Positions 1 through 8,011 of a DNA stretch of 12,584 bases are shown one piece after another; position 1 is the first letter of the stretch, and the number at the start of each line of letters is the position of its first letter. The position numbers were made by a program, and so were the translations under genes. The DNA comes from CAZHHH01 sp964532085. Its GTDB lineage: Bacteria; Bacteroidota; Bacteroidia; Bacteroidales; Marinilabiliaceae. The stretch is from the NCBI GenBank assembly GCA_964532085.1, contig CAZHHH010000088.1, forward strand, positions 1-12,584, in the 5' to 3' direction. The notes below the pieces were generated by a model. The model searched no databases, had not been told where the DNA came from, and was given only the letters and a program-made list of their open reading frames with translations.

Positions 1-626
1 TCAACTTGTTTTGTTCTAGCATCAGTTTCTAAAGCTTGTAATGCTTTAGGCGTATACATTCCTTGCTTTAATAAATCTTTATATTTATTAATAAGCTGAT
101 CATTTACAATAAAATCTTCTAAAACTGCCCAGTAGAAAAATGCTGTAGGGTCAACACTTCTTGATAACAGGAAGTTTGATACTTGATTTTTATCAAATGC
201 TCCAGTTTCAGGATTTTGAAAAATTGGATGTTGCAAAATTGTTGGATGTATATTTTTCCCAGTTAGCATATCTTTAAGTTCTTCTGAAGTAACTTGTAAA
301 CCAATCTCGCTATATTTTTCTGCAAGAATCGTTTCGCTAACATATTGGTTCCATACTTGCTCTCTAAGATAGTAGCTCTCTTCTTCTGTCATTGATGAGC
401 GACCAGAATTTAATTTATTAAACTCTTCCATCTCTGAAACTTTATTTTGGAAGTCTTGAATATCTACTGATTTGCCATTTATCTTACCAACCTCATTTCT
501 TGAGCCAGTAAATAAAGATCCTCCAGAACTAAGCATATCTGTCATAATAAATGCAAAAAGAGCTAGACCAACAAAGATGGCTAATAAGATACCACCTTTT
601 GTACGTATTTTTTCTAATAGTGCCAT
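1..626 (-). CDS. SurA/PpiD-like periplasmic peptidyl-prolyl isomerase, N-terminal part
   Basis: Only the first 208 codons lie in the window; the gene continues past the left edge. It starts with a short basic segment (K5, R8, K10) and one hydrophobic helix at about residues 12-30, as in inner-membrane-anchored PpiD-type foldases. A SurA_N-like region follows: an early VGKING strand, then a helical stretch with LREQVWNQYV and repeated acidic helices. In this family the isomerase (parvulin) domain and the substrate-binding helices come later, so they are not visible here. The expected role is folding of exported and outer membrane proteins at the periplasmic face of the inner membrane. The ATG at 626 is the natural start because the membrane anchor follows directly. 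It lies 105 bp downstream of the CNNM-type gene and is probably the last visible gene of the envelope operon. The family call is solid; the choice between PpiD and SurA naming is not. Confidence 0.85.
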   Translation of the reverse strand, partial: MALLEKIRTKGGILLAIFVGLALFAFIMTDMLSSGGSLFTGSRNEVGKINGKSVDIQDFQNKVSEMEEFNKLNSGRSSMTEEESYYLREQVWNQYVSETILAEKYSEIGLQVTSEELKDMLTGKNIHPTILQHPIFQNPETGAFDKNQVSNFLLSRSVDPTAFFYWAVLEDFIVNDQLINKYKDLLKQGMYTPKALQALETDARTKQV

Positions 627-731
627 TCGTATTAAATATTTTAAATTTAAGCTTTGTAAAAACGGTTACGAATATAGTAAAAATTGTTTTTATTATATAT
701 CGATTTTCTAATTTATGCTATATAAAAGTTA

Positions 732-1994
732 TTATTTGTCTAAAATGTGAATTTCAACCAGCTCAATTTTAGATTTAGAGGCTTTTAATATCTTAAATTC
801 AAAACCTTCAATTTCAAAAATTTCGCCAATGGGAGGTATAGATTCTGTTAAATGTAAAATTAAACCAGCTAAAGTTTCATAATCATCATATATTGGTAAA
901 TCCATACTATATTTATCGTTAAGATAATCTATTTCAAATCTACCAGAAAACTGGAATATATTCTCCGCTGTCTGAAGTTCAATCAAATCAGAGACATCGT
1001 GCTCATCATCTATCTCTCCAAATATTTCTTCTAATACATCTTCAAGTGTAGCAATCCCAGATGTTCCGCCAAATTCATCTACTACTAAAACTATACTTTT
1101 ATGTTCATTGGTAAAGATTTCCAATAATTTATTGGCAGGCATAGATTCAGGTACTATAGATATCTGATTTAATATATTCTGTAGTTTACGCGGGTTCTTA
1201 AACATAGAAGAGACGTGCACATAGCCGATAATGTTATCAATGTTTTCCCGATAAACTAATATTTTTGAAAACCCTGTATCTATAAATTTTTGTTTTAAAT
1301 CGTTTAGACTATCATTAATATCAATAGCTTCTAGCTCTGGACGCGGAACAACGCATTCACGAACTTTGATATTTGAGAAATCTAAGGCATTTTTAAAAAA
1401 CTTGATTTCATCAGGCATATCTTCGATATCAATAGTCAGCTCGTGCTGAAAATCGATGAGATGATTTAAGTCTGTTCCACCAATTAATGAATTGTCTGTA
1501 CTAACATCTATAGGTTCTTTAGACATTATTTTTATAAGTAAATTTGAAAGCCAAAGTGCAGACTTTGTAAATGGATAAAATATAAAATGAAAAAAGAGCA
1601 TCGGAACTGATGCGATATTTAAACTAAGTGTTGGGTTTAATCTAAATAATATCTTTGGAATAAATTCAGCTGTGAATAAAATAATGAATGTACTAATTAT
1701 AGTTTGTGTTAAAAGTTCAAGAGAGGGCGAACCAATATATTGACCAATTTTATCTTGAATTATATCACCCATATATAAACTGTATATTACTATTACTGCA
1801 TTATTTCCAATTAATATGGTTGAGATAAAAAGTCCTCTATTTTTATGAAATATATCAGTAATTTTGCTTAGTCGCGGGAAACGATGACGATTTAATTCTA
1901 TCATTAAATTATTAGTTGATAGGAAAGCCATTTCACTTCCTGAAAAAAAAGCTGAAAACAAAAGTGTGATAAAAATTATTGAAAGTTCACTCAT
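732..1994 (-). CDS. CNNM/CorC (hemolysin-type) family membrane protein with CBS domains
   Basis: A full-length protein of 420 residues. Residues 1 to about 160 form a DUF21/CNNM membrane domain, with an FSGSEMAFLS motif at 17-26, GNN at 63-65 and the AEFIPK segment at 109-114, which corresponds to GEIIPK in relatives. A CBS pair follows at about 214-330, recognisable from VVPRPELEAI and from VDEFGGTSGIATLEDVLEEI near 305-324. A CorC_HlyC domain fills about 345-418. Family members transport or regulate Mg2+ or Co2+, or sense nucleotides through the CBS pair; the old name hemolysin is misleading. GldE of gliding Bacteroidota has the same architecture, but I see no gliding genes nearby and do not use that symbol. 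It sits between lptC (138-bp gap) and the foldase gene, so it probably belongs to the envelope operon. Its substrate cannot be read from the sequence. Confidence 0.9.
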   Translation of the reverse strand: MSELSIIFITLLFSAFFSGSEMAFLSTNNLMIELNRHRFPRLSKITDIFHKNRGLFISTILIGNNAVIVIYSLYMGDIIQDKIGQYIGSPSLELLTQTIISTFIILFTAEFIPKILFRLNPTLSLNIASVPMLFFHFIFYPFTKSALWLSNLLIKIMSKEPIDVSTDNSLIGGTDLNHLIDFQHELTIDIEDMPDEIKFFKNALDFSNIKVRECVVPRPELEAIDINDSLNDLKQKFIDTGFSKILVYRENIDNIIGYVHVSSMFKNPRKLQNILNQISIVPESMPANKLLEIFTNEHKSIVLVVDEFGGTSGIATLEDVLEEIFGEIDDEHDVSDLIELQTAENIFQFSGRFEIDYLNDKYSMDLPIYDDYETLAGLILHLTESIPPIGEIFEIEGFEFKILKASKSKIELVEIHILDK

Positions 1995-2132
1995 TACTTA
2001 TTTAATATCTCATTTATTTTAAAAATTTCTACAAAACAGATTTTAATGCAAATTAACAAATTTGTAGTAAAAAGAACTGTTTTTTCTTAAAAATGATTGA
2101 AAGTATTGAATATTAGAATTGCAGTTTTGAAT

Positions 2133-2705
2133 TTAAATTGAAGAATTGTCAATATTTAAGATGCCATTTATATTCTTAATTTTATAGTTTACCATTTTTT
2201 CGTCAGATTCAAAACCATAGCCAGTTATAATTTCTGTATCTGTGGTAATTTTGATAAACTCATCAGAATAGACTTTTTTCTTCTTCATATCCCAATATAA
2301 AAGCTCTGTATTTATCACTTCACCCGAAGTGTTAATTGCTTCTACATCTTTCCTCAATTCCCAAAGCTCTTCACTTTCGTGATATATTGCCATATTTGAT
2401 TTAATTTGCCCATCTATTTTCTCCTCTTTGTCATAGATAACCAAATGTAAGCCTTTTGGGAATTCAACTGTAGGTTTTTCTTTTTTATCAAATTGCAGCA
2501 TCTCTGGAGTAATAAATCTGTAGACTATTTTTCCAGAATCGGTAACTGTGGTTGTTAACTCCTCAATGGCCATTGAAGGAAATTCGCCAATGTTGGTTAA
2601 CTCTTTAATCTCTTCGGGTTTGTTAGGTTTACAACTTACAAATAGTAAAGCAAGTAGTAGAATTCTACCACTTGCTTTAATTATATTTGAATTTATTTTC
2701 CTCAT
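2133..2705 (-). CDS. lptC: LPS export periplasmic protein LptC, lipoprotein form
   Basis: A 190-residue protein. Residues 11-25 form a short hydrophobic signal ending in LFVSC, a lipobox with C25 as the predicted lipidated cysteine. From about residue 45 to 185 it is built of short alternating beta strands that match the LptC/DUF1239 pattern: an ITPEMLQFD strand near 65-73, EFPKGLHLVIYD at 81-92, SNMAIYHESEELWELR at 103-118, and a late TGYGFES segment at 161-167. LptC forms the periplasmic bridge that receives LPS from the LptB2FG transporter and passes it to LptA. In E. coli LptC is held by an N-terminal transmembrane helix; here the anchor appears to be a lipid. It starts 27 bp after the TPR gene, which supports co-transcription. 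No other lpt gene is in the window. Confidence 0.85.
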   Translation of the reverse strand: MRKINSNIIKASGRILLLALLFVSCKPNKPEEIKELTNIGEFPSMAIEELTTTVTDSGKIVYRFITPEMLQFDKKEKPTVEFPKGLHLVIYDKEEKIDGQIKSNMAIYHESEELWELRKDVEAINTSGEVINTELLYWDMKKKKVYSDEFIKITTDTEIITGYGFESDEKMVNYKIKNINGILNIDNSSI

Positions 2706-2732
2706 TTTGATAAATAGAGATTGTCTAAGTGA

Positions 2733-4085
2733 TTACTTAGCTCTAATAGAGGTAACTTCTTTTATCCATCCACCAACAGTGTATGCACTACCAACTTCTA
2801 AACCTTCAAAGAAGATTTCATCAGTAGCTGGAAAGTGTGCTGAATATATTCTAATTAGTTCGTTAGCTTCTTCAGCAACTGAAGAGTCAACAGCTTTTGC
2901 TTTCATAAATTTGTCAACAGCAGCCCAATATGCACTCTTTTTTTCTACCTCTTTGCTTCCAATTGTATTTGCAGATGCAGCATAAGCTTTACCTATGATG
3001 ATATATGGTGCACCCCAATCTGGTCTTGCTTCAATTGCACGAAGAGCATTACGTCTTGATTGTGCATAATTCTCATCAGACAAATGTATAAGTGCTAATT
3101 GTCTTAAGAAATCGGCACGCTGATTATCATTTTCGCTCAGTTTAACAGCCTCTTCGAAAAATTCAATTGAACGTTTTAAGTCATTTGATTTTAGATACAT
3201 TTTAGCTAAACCATAAGCAGATGCTGCAGAAGGTTCAATGTTATGCTGATATTCTGAAACTTGATAAAGTAATTTTGAATCTTCACAATCTTCTCTCATA
3301 AGAAGTCTGCTAACAAGTTTTAACCAGGCAAGTTCAAACTTTTTCTCTTCTAGCTGTGGACCAAATATTCTATCGATAGTTTCACAGTCTGCAGCTCCAC
3401 TGTTTGCAAATAGCGACTCAACTCCACCTTTTATTCTCTCAAGTTGTTCGTGGAATCTTGCACGTGTCTGGTCTGCCAATTGACTATCTAAACCATCAGT
3501 TACTGCAGTATAATCTTTAATTAATTTTTCTGCATCAATTTTGTCCATCTTAAACATTGTAACCGAGGTATTCATAAATGTCGCTAAGAATGCCATGTGA
3601 GCATTGTTCTTGCCTGCAGAAACAGCCTCGTCTAAAAGATTGTAAGCCTCTTCGATAACCTCTTTGTCATCACGCTTATATTTTAGCATATCAATTGCTT
3701 TAAATCCTTTGATATCTGAGGCTGGAGTACGTGGATGATTACCAAAATACTCAATTCTTTGATCGTATACCTTCATAAGAAGTTGATATAAATCTTCTGC
3801 CACATTAGGATCTTTATTATCACTAATTTTTTTAGTAACCATAGCAACACCATCAATGTAAAGATTTACTGTTGCCGCAGGACAGTTATCAAAAGCCTCC
3901 TGCCAAGTAGGAAAAGCAGCGTCAAAGTTTTTGTTTTTAAAATCTTCTGTATATAAAGAAAGATTTTTTAAACAAGCGATGCTATCTTCACCTACGCCAT
4001 ACCTTGTTTGTGACTCTCGACCTGTTTGGGCCAGAACTGTATAGGACAATAAAGAGCCAATCACTATTAATTTGAAAATTTTCAT
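2733..4085 (-). CDS. Periplasmic tetratricopeptide-repeat protein
   Basis: A 450-residue exported protein starting at the ATG at 4085. The frame also opens at a TTG at 4106, but the ATG places a clean signal peptide (MKIFKL, hydrophobic core, cleavage after VLAQ at about residue 20) at the very N-terminus, so I prefer it. The mature protein is almost entirely helical, with tetratricopeptide repeats that are clearest near the C-terminus, where AYGLAKMYLKSNDLKRSIEFF and the next repeat with QLALIHLSDENYAQSRRNALRAI can be seen. Four cysteines (in IACLKN, DNCPAA, AADCET and REDCED) could form disulfides. TPR proteins are scaffolds for protein contacts; the partner is unknown, but the flanking outer membrane protein and lptC point to envelope assembly. 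No enzyme motif is present. Confidence 0.85.
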   Translation of the reverse strand: MKIFKLIVIGSLLSYTVLAQTGRESQTRYGVGEDSIACLKNLSLYTEDFKNKNFDAAFPTWQEAFDNCPAATVNLYIDGVAMVTKKISDNKDPNVAEDLYQLLMKVYDQRIEYFGNHPRTPASDIKGFKAIDMLKYKRDDKEVIEEAYNLLDEAVSAGKNNAHMAFLATFMNTSVTMFKMDKIDAEKLIKDYTAVTDGLDSQLADQTRARFHEQLERIKGGVESLFANSGAADCETIDRIFGPQLEEKKFELAWLKLVSRLLMREDCEDSKLLYQVSEYQHNIEPSAASAYGLAKMYLKSNDLKRSIEFFEEAVKLSENDNQRADFLRQLALIHLSDENYAQSRRNALRAIEARPDWGAPYIIIGKAYAASANTIGSKEVEKKSAYWAAVDKFMKAKAVDSSVAEEANELIRIYSAHFPATDEIFFEGLEVGSAYTVGGWIKEVTSIRAK

Positions 4086-4175
4086 ACGGTAAAAATTTGA
4101 TATCAAAAATTATTAAAGAGATTTACAATTTAGTAAATACTTATACAAATTTTTGAAAAGAATTATTAAACAATG

Positions 4176-4183
4176 CAAAAATA
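4176..4183 (-). promoter_or_regulatory. Possible Bacteroidota -7 box before the TPR gene
   Basis: Read on the minus strand this is TATTTTTG, matching the Bacteroidota -7 consensus TAnnTTTG. It overlaps the gap after the outer membrane protein gene and would give a leader of about 85 nt before the ATG at 4085. There is no clear TTG at the -33 distance, and such octamers arise by chance in AT-rich DNA, so this is weak. Confidence 0.15.
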
Positions 4184-4188
4184 ATATA

Positions 4189-5478
4189 TTAATTTATTTT
4201 TCTCTTAAAAAACCACATTTCATCCATAAAAATACTTAAAGAGATTGTTTGATATGTCTCTTTTAAGCTTCCTGGCATAGAAATTTTTCTAGTGCCATAT
4301 GAATAACCTATATTTATAGCAGTTTTGGATCGTCTTAATGGTAAACCTAAACCTGCTGAAAAATTTGTATTTGTTAATTGATTATTATTTATTTTTAAAT
4401 ACTCATTTGAATAATTAAAACCTGCCCTATATTTTATTCTTGAAAAATATCTTCTTCCAGTTCTTTCATTAGGAACCCACTCAATGCCAGCGCCAAATGA
4501 TGATGCATCAGCTGTGGTGGTTATTCCATTGTCAGGAAAATTAACAGAGCCCCAATTGCTTAACGAATAATCTGCTGCAATTAGAAGTTTGTTTTTAATA
4601 TTATATGAAGCACCCCCTCCAATTTTTGATGGAAATTTAAAATTGCTATCTCCCCAAAAAATTGTGTCTGAACTTATAATTATATTGTCTGCAAATAAAT
4701 CATTTTCAATCCCAACTGCTGTACCATTTGCAACTAAGCGTTGGCTTTCACCATTAACTTTTAACGAAGGAGAATATGTGGCTCCAATTGTTATGCTTTT
4801 ATCTTCAGATAGGTTAAATGTGTGCTGAGCACCAAAGTGCACTAAAACTGTTGATATGGTATGTTCATTTTTTATTCCAGTTGTCATACTATTTGAGTTG
4901 TAAGGGAAGTAAACATAGGTTTTGTGATAAACGTCTCCAAACCAATAAGAAACATTGGCACCAATAGAGAAATTGCCAAATACATTATATCCTAATCCTC
5001 CATATATTGAGGAGATATTTCCAAACCCAGAAGATGTTTGAATTGAGCTATCTCCAGAGCCATCACCTGTTTGGAATTGATATCCAGCTTGTGATACAGG
5101 TGTTAATCCTATTGAAAAACCCACACGTTTATGAAGAAGAAAACCAAAAGTTAGATAATCAAAATTTGTATCATTATAGTTTTGAGTTGCATTATTAGAG
5201 CGCAAGCTCTGTAAATTACTACTAATGCCAAGATCTATATTAAATGACATTGAATCTATTGCTGAATATGATGCAGGATTGAGACTGTTTAGTCTGTCAT
5301 TTGCGCTTATACCAATTCCTGTGCCTCCCATAGTTTTGTTCCAAGAGTTGCCAGGTGCTATAAGTTCACCGAGTCCATATCGTGAATATGGCGAGTATGT
5401 GCGCGATTGTGAAAACATTTCGCTGGCAGAAATGGTTAAAAACAGTCCTGCAAAAATTAATGTTAATAGTCTATACAT
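4189..5478 (-). CDS. Outer membrane beta-barrel protein of unknown function
   Basis: A 429-residue protein with an N-terminal signal peptide (hydrophobic core at about 4-18, likely cleavage near FSQ at 22-24). The mature part begins with SPYSRYGLGEL and continues with MGGTGIGISAN and LNPASYSAID, a pattern I associate with FadL/PorV-like outer membrane proteins of Bacteroidota. The rest is a long series of alternating aromatic, glycine-rich strands (for example FNIDLGISSNL and INIGYSYGTRK), as expected for a beta barrel of roughly 14 strands, and the last strand is near the C-terminus (ISLSIFMDEMWFF). Its ATG overlaps the end of coaX by 8 bp, so the two are probably translationally coupled. 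It could be a transporter for hydrophobic compounds or a structural assembly factor; the sequence does not decide this. Confidence 0.85.
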   Translation of the reverse strand: MYRLLTLIFAGLFLTISASEMFSQSRTYSPYSRYGLGELIAPGNSWNKTMGGTGIGISANDRLNSLNPASYSAIDSMSFNIDLGISSNLQSLRSNNATQNYNDTNFDYLTFGFLLHKRVGFSIGLTPVSQAGYQFQTGDGSGDSSIQTSSGFGNISSIYGGLGYNVFGNFSIGANVSYWFGDVYHKTYVYFPYNSNSMTTGIKNEHTISTVLVHFGAQHTFNLSEDKSITIGATYSPSLKVNGESQRLVANGTAVGIENDLFADNIIISSDTIFWGDSNFKFPSKIGGGASYNIKNKLLIAADYSLSNWGSVNFPDNGITTTADASSFGAGIEWVPNERTGRRYFSRIKYRAGFNYSNEYLKINNNQLTNTNFSAGLGLPLRRSKTAINIGYSYGTRKISMPGSLKETYQTISLSIFMDEMWFFKRKIN

Positions 5479-6190
5479 TGTATTCTAAAATTCTATTTAG
5501 TCCAATAAGAACTAAATTTTGATTTGCAAATATGGGAAAATTTAACTTTTTGACAAAAAAAGAAGCATCACCTCCTGTGATAATTGTCTTAAAACACTCC
5601 CATTTGTTAATTTTATCCTCTATATAACCACTAATCTCAAAAAGCATTCCATTTATAACGCCAGATGATATCGCCTCATTTGTGCTTTGACCTATAAATG
5701 AGTTATAATCATCATTTTCAACTAATGGAAGATTTTTGGTGAAAAAATTCAGAGCTTTAAAACGCATTTCTAAACCAGGAGAAATATTTCCCCCAATATA
5801 TTCTGAATCTTTTGTTAAAAAGTCGTATGTAATTGCAGTGCCAGCATCAATTATTAAAACATTTTCGTTGGGAAAAAGAATTTGAGCACCAGCAACAGCG
5901 CATATACGATCTTTACCAATGGTTTTAGGTGTTTTATATAAATTTTTAAATGGCAAAGCTGTTTTGTCATCTAAATAAATTATAGGTATATCAATTTTTG
6001 ATTGCCAATGAAAATCGCCATAGCCTACAACAGAGGAAACGATTATGTTATCAGGGTTATTGTTTAAAATAATATCTAAAATTTTATCATCAATGGATGT
6101 AACTAACTCTTTACTAAAAGTTAATTCACTATCTTTAAATACCCCTATTTGAACTCTGCTATTTCCATAATCAATAGCTATATTAGTCAT
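5471..6190 (-). CDS. coaX: Type III pantothenate kinase
   Basis: A complete 239-residue enzyme that phosphorylates pantothenate with ATP, the first step of coenzyme A synthesis, in the cytoplasm. The family signatures are all visible: the phosphate-binding DYGNSR at 7-12, GKDR at 92-95 with D94 in the position of the catalytic aspartate, the cation-binding DAGTAITYD at 115-123, GGNISPG at 133-139 and a late ITGGDA near 204-209. The length fits the type III family (about 240-260). The ATG at 6190 places the DYGNSR strand at the very N-terminus, as in homologues. It follows mfd after 64 bp, and its stop codon lies inside the start of the outer membrane protein gene, giving an 8-bp overlap. No key residue is missing. 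Confidence 0.95.
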   Translation of the reverse strand: MTNIAIDYGNSRVQIGVFKDSELTFSKELVTSIDDKILDIILNNNPDNIIVSSVVGYGDFHWQSKIDIPIIYLDDKTALPFKNLYKTPKTIGKDRICAVAGAQILFPNENVLIIDAGTAITYDFLTKDSEYIGGNISPGLEMRFKALNFFTKNLPLVENDDYNSFIGQSTNEAISSGVINGMLFEISGYIEDKINKWECFKTIITGGDASFFVKKLNFPIFANQNLVLIGLNRILEYNV

Positions 6191-6215
6191 TGCACTAATC
6201 TTTTGTGATAATTTG

Positions 6216-6223
6216 CAAACTTA
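6216..6223 (-). promoter_or_regulatory. Possible Bacteroidota -7 box upstream of coaX
   Basis: On the minus strand this reads TAAGTTTG, a match to the Bacteroidota -7 consensus TAnnTTTG, in the 64-bp gap between mfd and coaX. It would leave a leader of only about 20 nt before the ATG at 6190. No TTG is found at the expected -33 distance. It could let the coaX-envelope cluster be transcribed independently of mfd, but the match is short. Confidence 0.25.
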
Positions 6224-6254
6224 ATACTTTAATAATTAAAAATGTTATGAAGTG

Positions 6255-7856
6255 CTAAATATTACTTATTGAATCAATATGTTTTATAATAGAATTTAAG
6301 TTTTCTGCTTTTGTAATTACCATAAACAGTCTGCCTTTTTTTTCTTCAAGTTTTGCAAATTTCGAGTTTTTTTGAACCCAAGTCAATATGTTTGTAAATA
6401 TTTGAGATTGATAAAAGCTAGATTTTTTGTTAGATACAAACTGAATTCTAACAATTCTATTTTTATAAGTAATTTTTTCTATACCTATCTCTTCTGCTTT
6501 TAGTCTAAGTCTTATAGCTCTTAATAATCCTTTTGATTCTATGGGAAGTTCTCCAAATCTGTCAATCAAGTTCTTTTCAAACTCTTCTAATTTTTCAAAG
6601 TTTTTAATAATATCAAGCTTTCTGTAAAGCTCCATTCGCTCTGCAGTGTTAACTATGTAAGTTTCAGGAAATCTGATATTTAAATCTGTCTCTATTTGAC
6701 ATTCGGTTACATATTTTTTACCGCTTTCCTCTTTTTCTGCTGGCAATAGTTCTGGGAACTCCTCTTCTCTAAGTTCGAGCATAGCTTCCTCCAAAATACG
6801 CTGATAAGTTTGATAGCCAATGTTTGATATGTATCCGCTCTGCTCTGCACCCAATAAATCACCAGCTCCTCTAATGTCTAAATCTTGCATAGCAATATTA
6901 AAGCCACTCCCAAGTTCCGAAAATTCAGAAAGTGTTGTAAGTCGTCTGCGTGCATCATCTGTTAGGTTTGCCAACGGTGGTGCTAACAGATAACAGAATG
7001 ATTTTGTATTTGAACGTCCAACTCTTCCTCTAAGTTGGTGCAGCTCGCTCAGACCAAAATGGTGAGCATTATCTATAATTATGGTGTTGGCATTTGGAAT
7101 ATCTAAACCTGATTCTATAATTGTTGTTGCAATTAAAATATCATATTCGTGGTTTATAAAATCCATCATTATTTTTTCAAGCTCAGGACCGCTCATTTGT
7201 CCGTGCGCTACAACAATTCGATATTTTGGAAAGAGAGTGTTTAGTCTTATTTCAACATCAGTAATGGATTTTACTCTGTTATGAATGAAAAAAACTTGTC
7301 CGCCTCGCTCAACTTCATAAGTTATAGCCTCTTTAATTATATCATCGTTAAAGGTGTGAAGTTCCGTATTTATCGGTTGTCTATTTGCTGGTGGTGTGTT
7401 TAAGATAGATAAATCTCTTGCGCCCATCAACGAAAATTGTAATGTTCGTGGAATTGGGGTGGCAGTTAACGTCAAAGTATCAACATTTACCTTTAGTTTT
7501 TTCAATTTCTCTTTTACAGAAACACCAAAACGTTGCTCTTCGTCAATAACCAACAGTCCTAAATCTTTAAAAGAGACATCTTTTCCAACTAATCTGTGTG
7601 TACCAATTAATATATCAACTAATCCCTCTTTTGTGTCAGATAAAATCTTTTTTACATCAGATGGCTTTCGCATTCTACTAATATATTCTACCCTTACAGG
7701 AAAATCTTTCAATCTTCTTTTAAAAGTATGAAAATGTTGCAAAGCCAAAATGGTTGTTGGCACAAGTATGGCAACTTGCTTGTTGTCTGTGGCAGCTTTA
7801 AAGGCAGCTCTAATTGCTATCTCTGTTTTTCCAAAACCAACATCTCCACACACCAA
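6255..7856 (-). CDS. mfd: Transcription-repair coupling factor Mfd, C-terminal part (before the N gap)
   Basis: This piece holds the translocase and C-terminal domains of Mfd, which uses ATP to push RNA polymerase off DNA lesions and recruits UvrA for repair. In order it shows the Walker A GDVGFGKT, LVPTTILA, the Walker B box DEEQRFG at 105-111, TATPIPRTL at 130-138, ATTIIESGLDIP at 243-254 and QLRGRVGRS at 274-282, which are superfamily 2 helicase motifs I to VI. The TRCF domain follows at about 385-480, including FPETYIVNTAERMELYRKL. Numbers are local; add 569 for the full protein. The apparent start here, TTG at 7856, is not a real start: it is the internal leucine codon of the sequence MDRLVCGD, whose upstream part continues across the gap. 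The stop is TAG at 6255-6257. Together with the other piece it forms one intact gene. Confidence 0.95.
   Translation of the reverse strand: MVCGDVGFGKTEIAIRAAFKAATDNKQVAILVPTTILALQHFHTFKRRLKDFPVRVEYISRMRKPSDVKKILSDTKEGLVDILIGTHRLVGKDVSFKDLGLLVIDEEQRFGVSVKEKLKKLKVNVDTLTLTATPIPRTLQFSLMGARDLSILNTPPANRQPINTELHTFNDDIIKEAITYEVERGGQVFFIHNRVKSITDVEIRLNTLFPKYRIVVAHGQMSGPELEKIMMDFINHEYDILIATTIIESGLDIPNANTIIIDNAHHFGLSELHQLRGRVGRSNTKSFCYLLAPPLANLTDDARRRLTTLSEFSELGSGFNIAMQDLDIRGAGDLLGAEQSGYISNIGYQTYQRILEEAMLELREEEFPELLPAEKEESGKKYVTECQIETDLNIRFPETYIVNTAERMELYRKLDIIKNFEKLEEFEKNLIDRFGELPIESKGLLRAIRLRLKAEEIGIEKITYKNRIVRIQFVSNKKSSFYQSQIFTNILTWVQKNSKFAKLEEKKGRLFMVITKAENLNSIIKHIDSISNI
7802..7856. repeat. 55-bp duplicated gap flank, copy 1
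   Basis: These 55 bases are identical to 7957-8011 on the other side of the run of Ns. Both copies encode the same Mfd segment (LVCGDVGFGKTEIAIRAA). This is one genomic segment present at the ends of two contigs that were joined as a scaffold without being merged. Confidence 0.95.
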
Positions 7857-7956
7857 NNNNNNNNNNNNNNNNNNNNNNNNNNNNNNNNNNNNNNNNNNNN
7901 NNNNNNNNNNNNNNNNNNNNNNNNNNNNNNNNNNNNNNNNNNNNNNNNNNNNNNNN
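7857..7956. other. Assembly gap of 100 Ns (spurious)
   Basis: Exactly 100 Ns, the usual placeholder for unknown length. It is flanked by identical 55-bp ends. If the Ns and one copy are removed (155 bp), mfd becomes 3309 bp, that is 1103 codons with no stop or frameshift, and the joined protein reads through the Walker A region as expected for Mfd. So no sequence is likely to be missing here. Confidence 0.95.
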
Positions 7957-8011
7957 AGGCAGCTCTAATTGCTATCTCTGTTTTTCCAAAACCAACATCT
8001 CCACACACCAA
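7957..8011. repeat. 55-bp duplicated gap flank, copy 2
   Basis: Identical to 7802-7856. It is the end of the contig carrying the N-terminal part of mfd. A length of 55 equals a commonly used assembly k-mer, which fits two contigs sharing a k-mer overlap; that explanation is an inference. Confidence 0.95.

Noticed and set aside
2548..2985. A 145-codon plus-strand open frame
   Set aside because: It is antisense to lptC and the TPR gene, has no domain pattern, and both minus-strand genes are convincing.
4086..4106. Upstream TTG start that adds 7 residues to the TPR protein
   Set aside because: The ATG at 4085 gives a standard signal peptide right at the N-terminus, and the extension adds nothing recognisable.
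7802..8011. The 55-bp repeat as a biological tandem repeat or CRISPR-like unit
   Set aside because: There are only two copies, they flank exactly 100 Ns, and both code for the same single-copy Walker A region.
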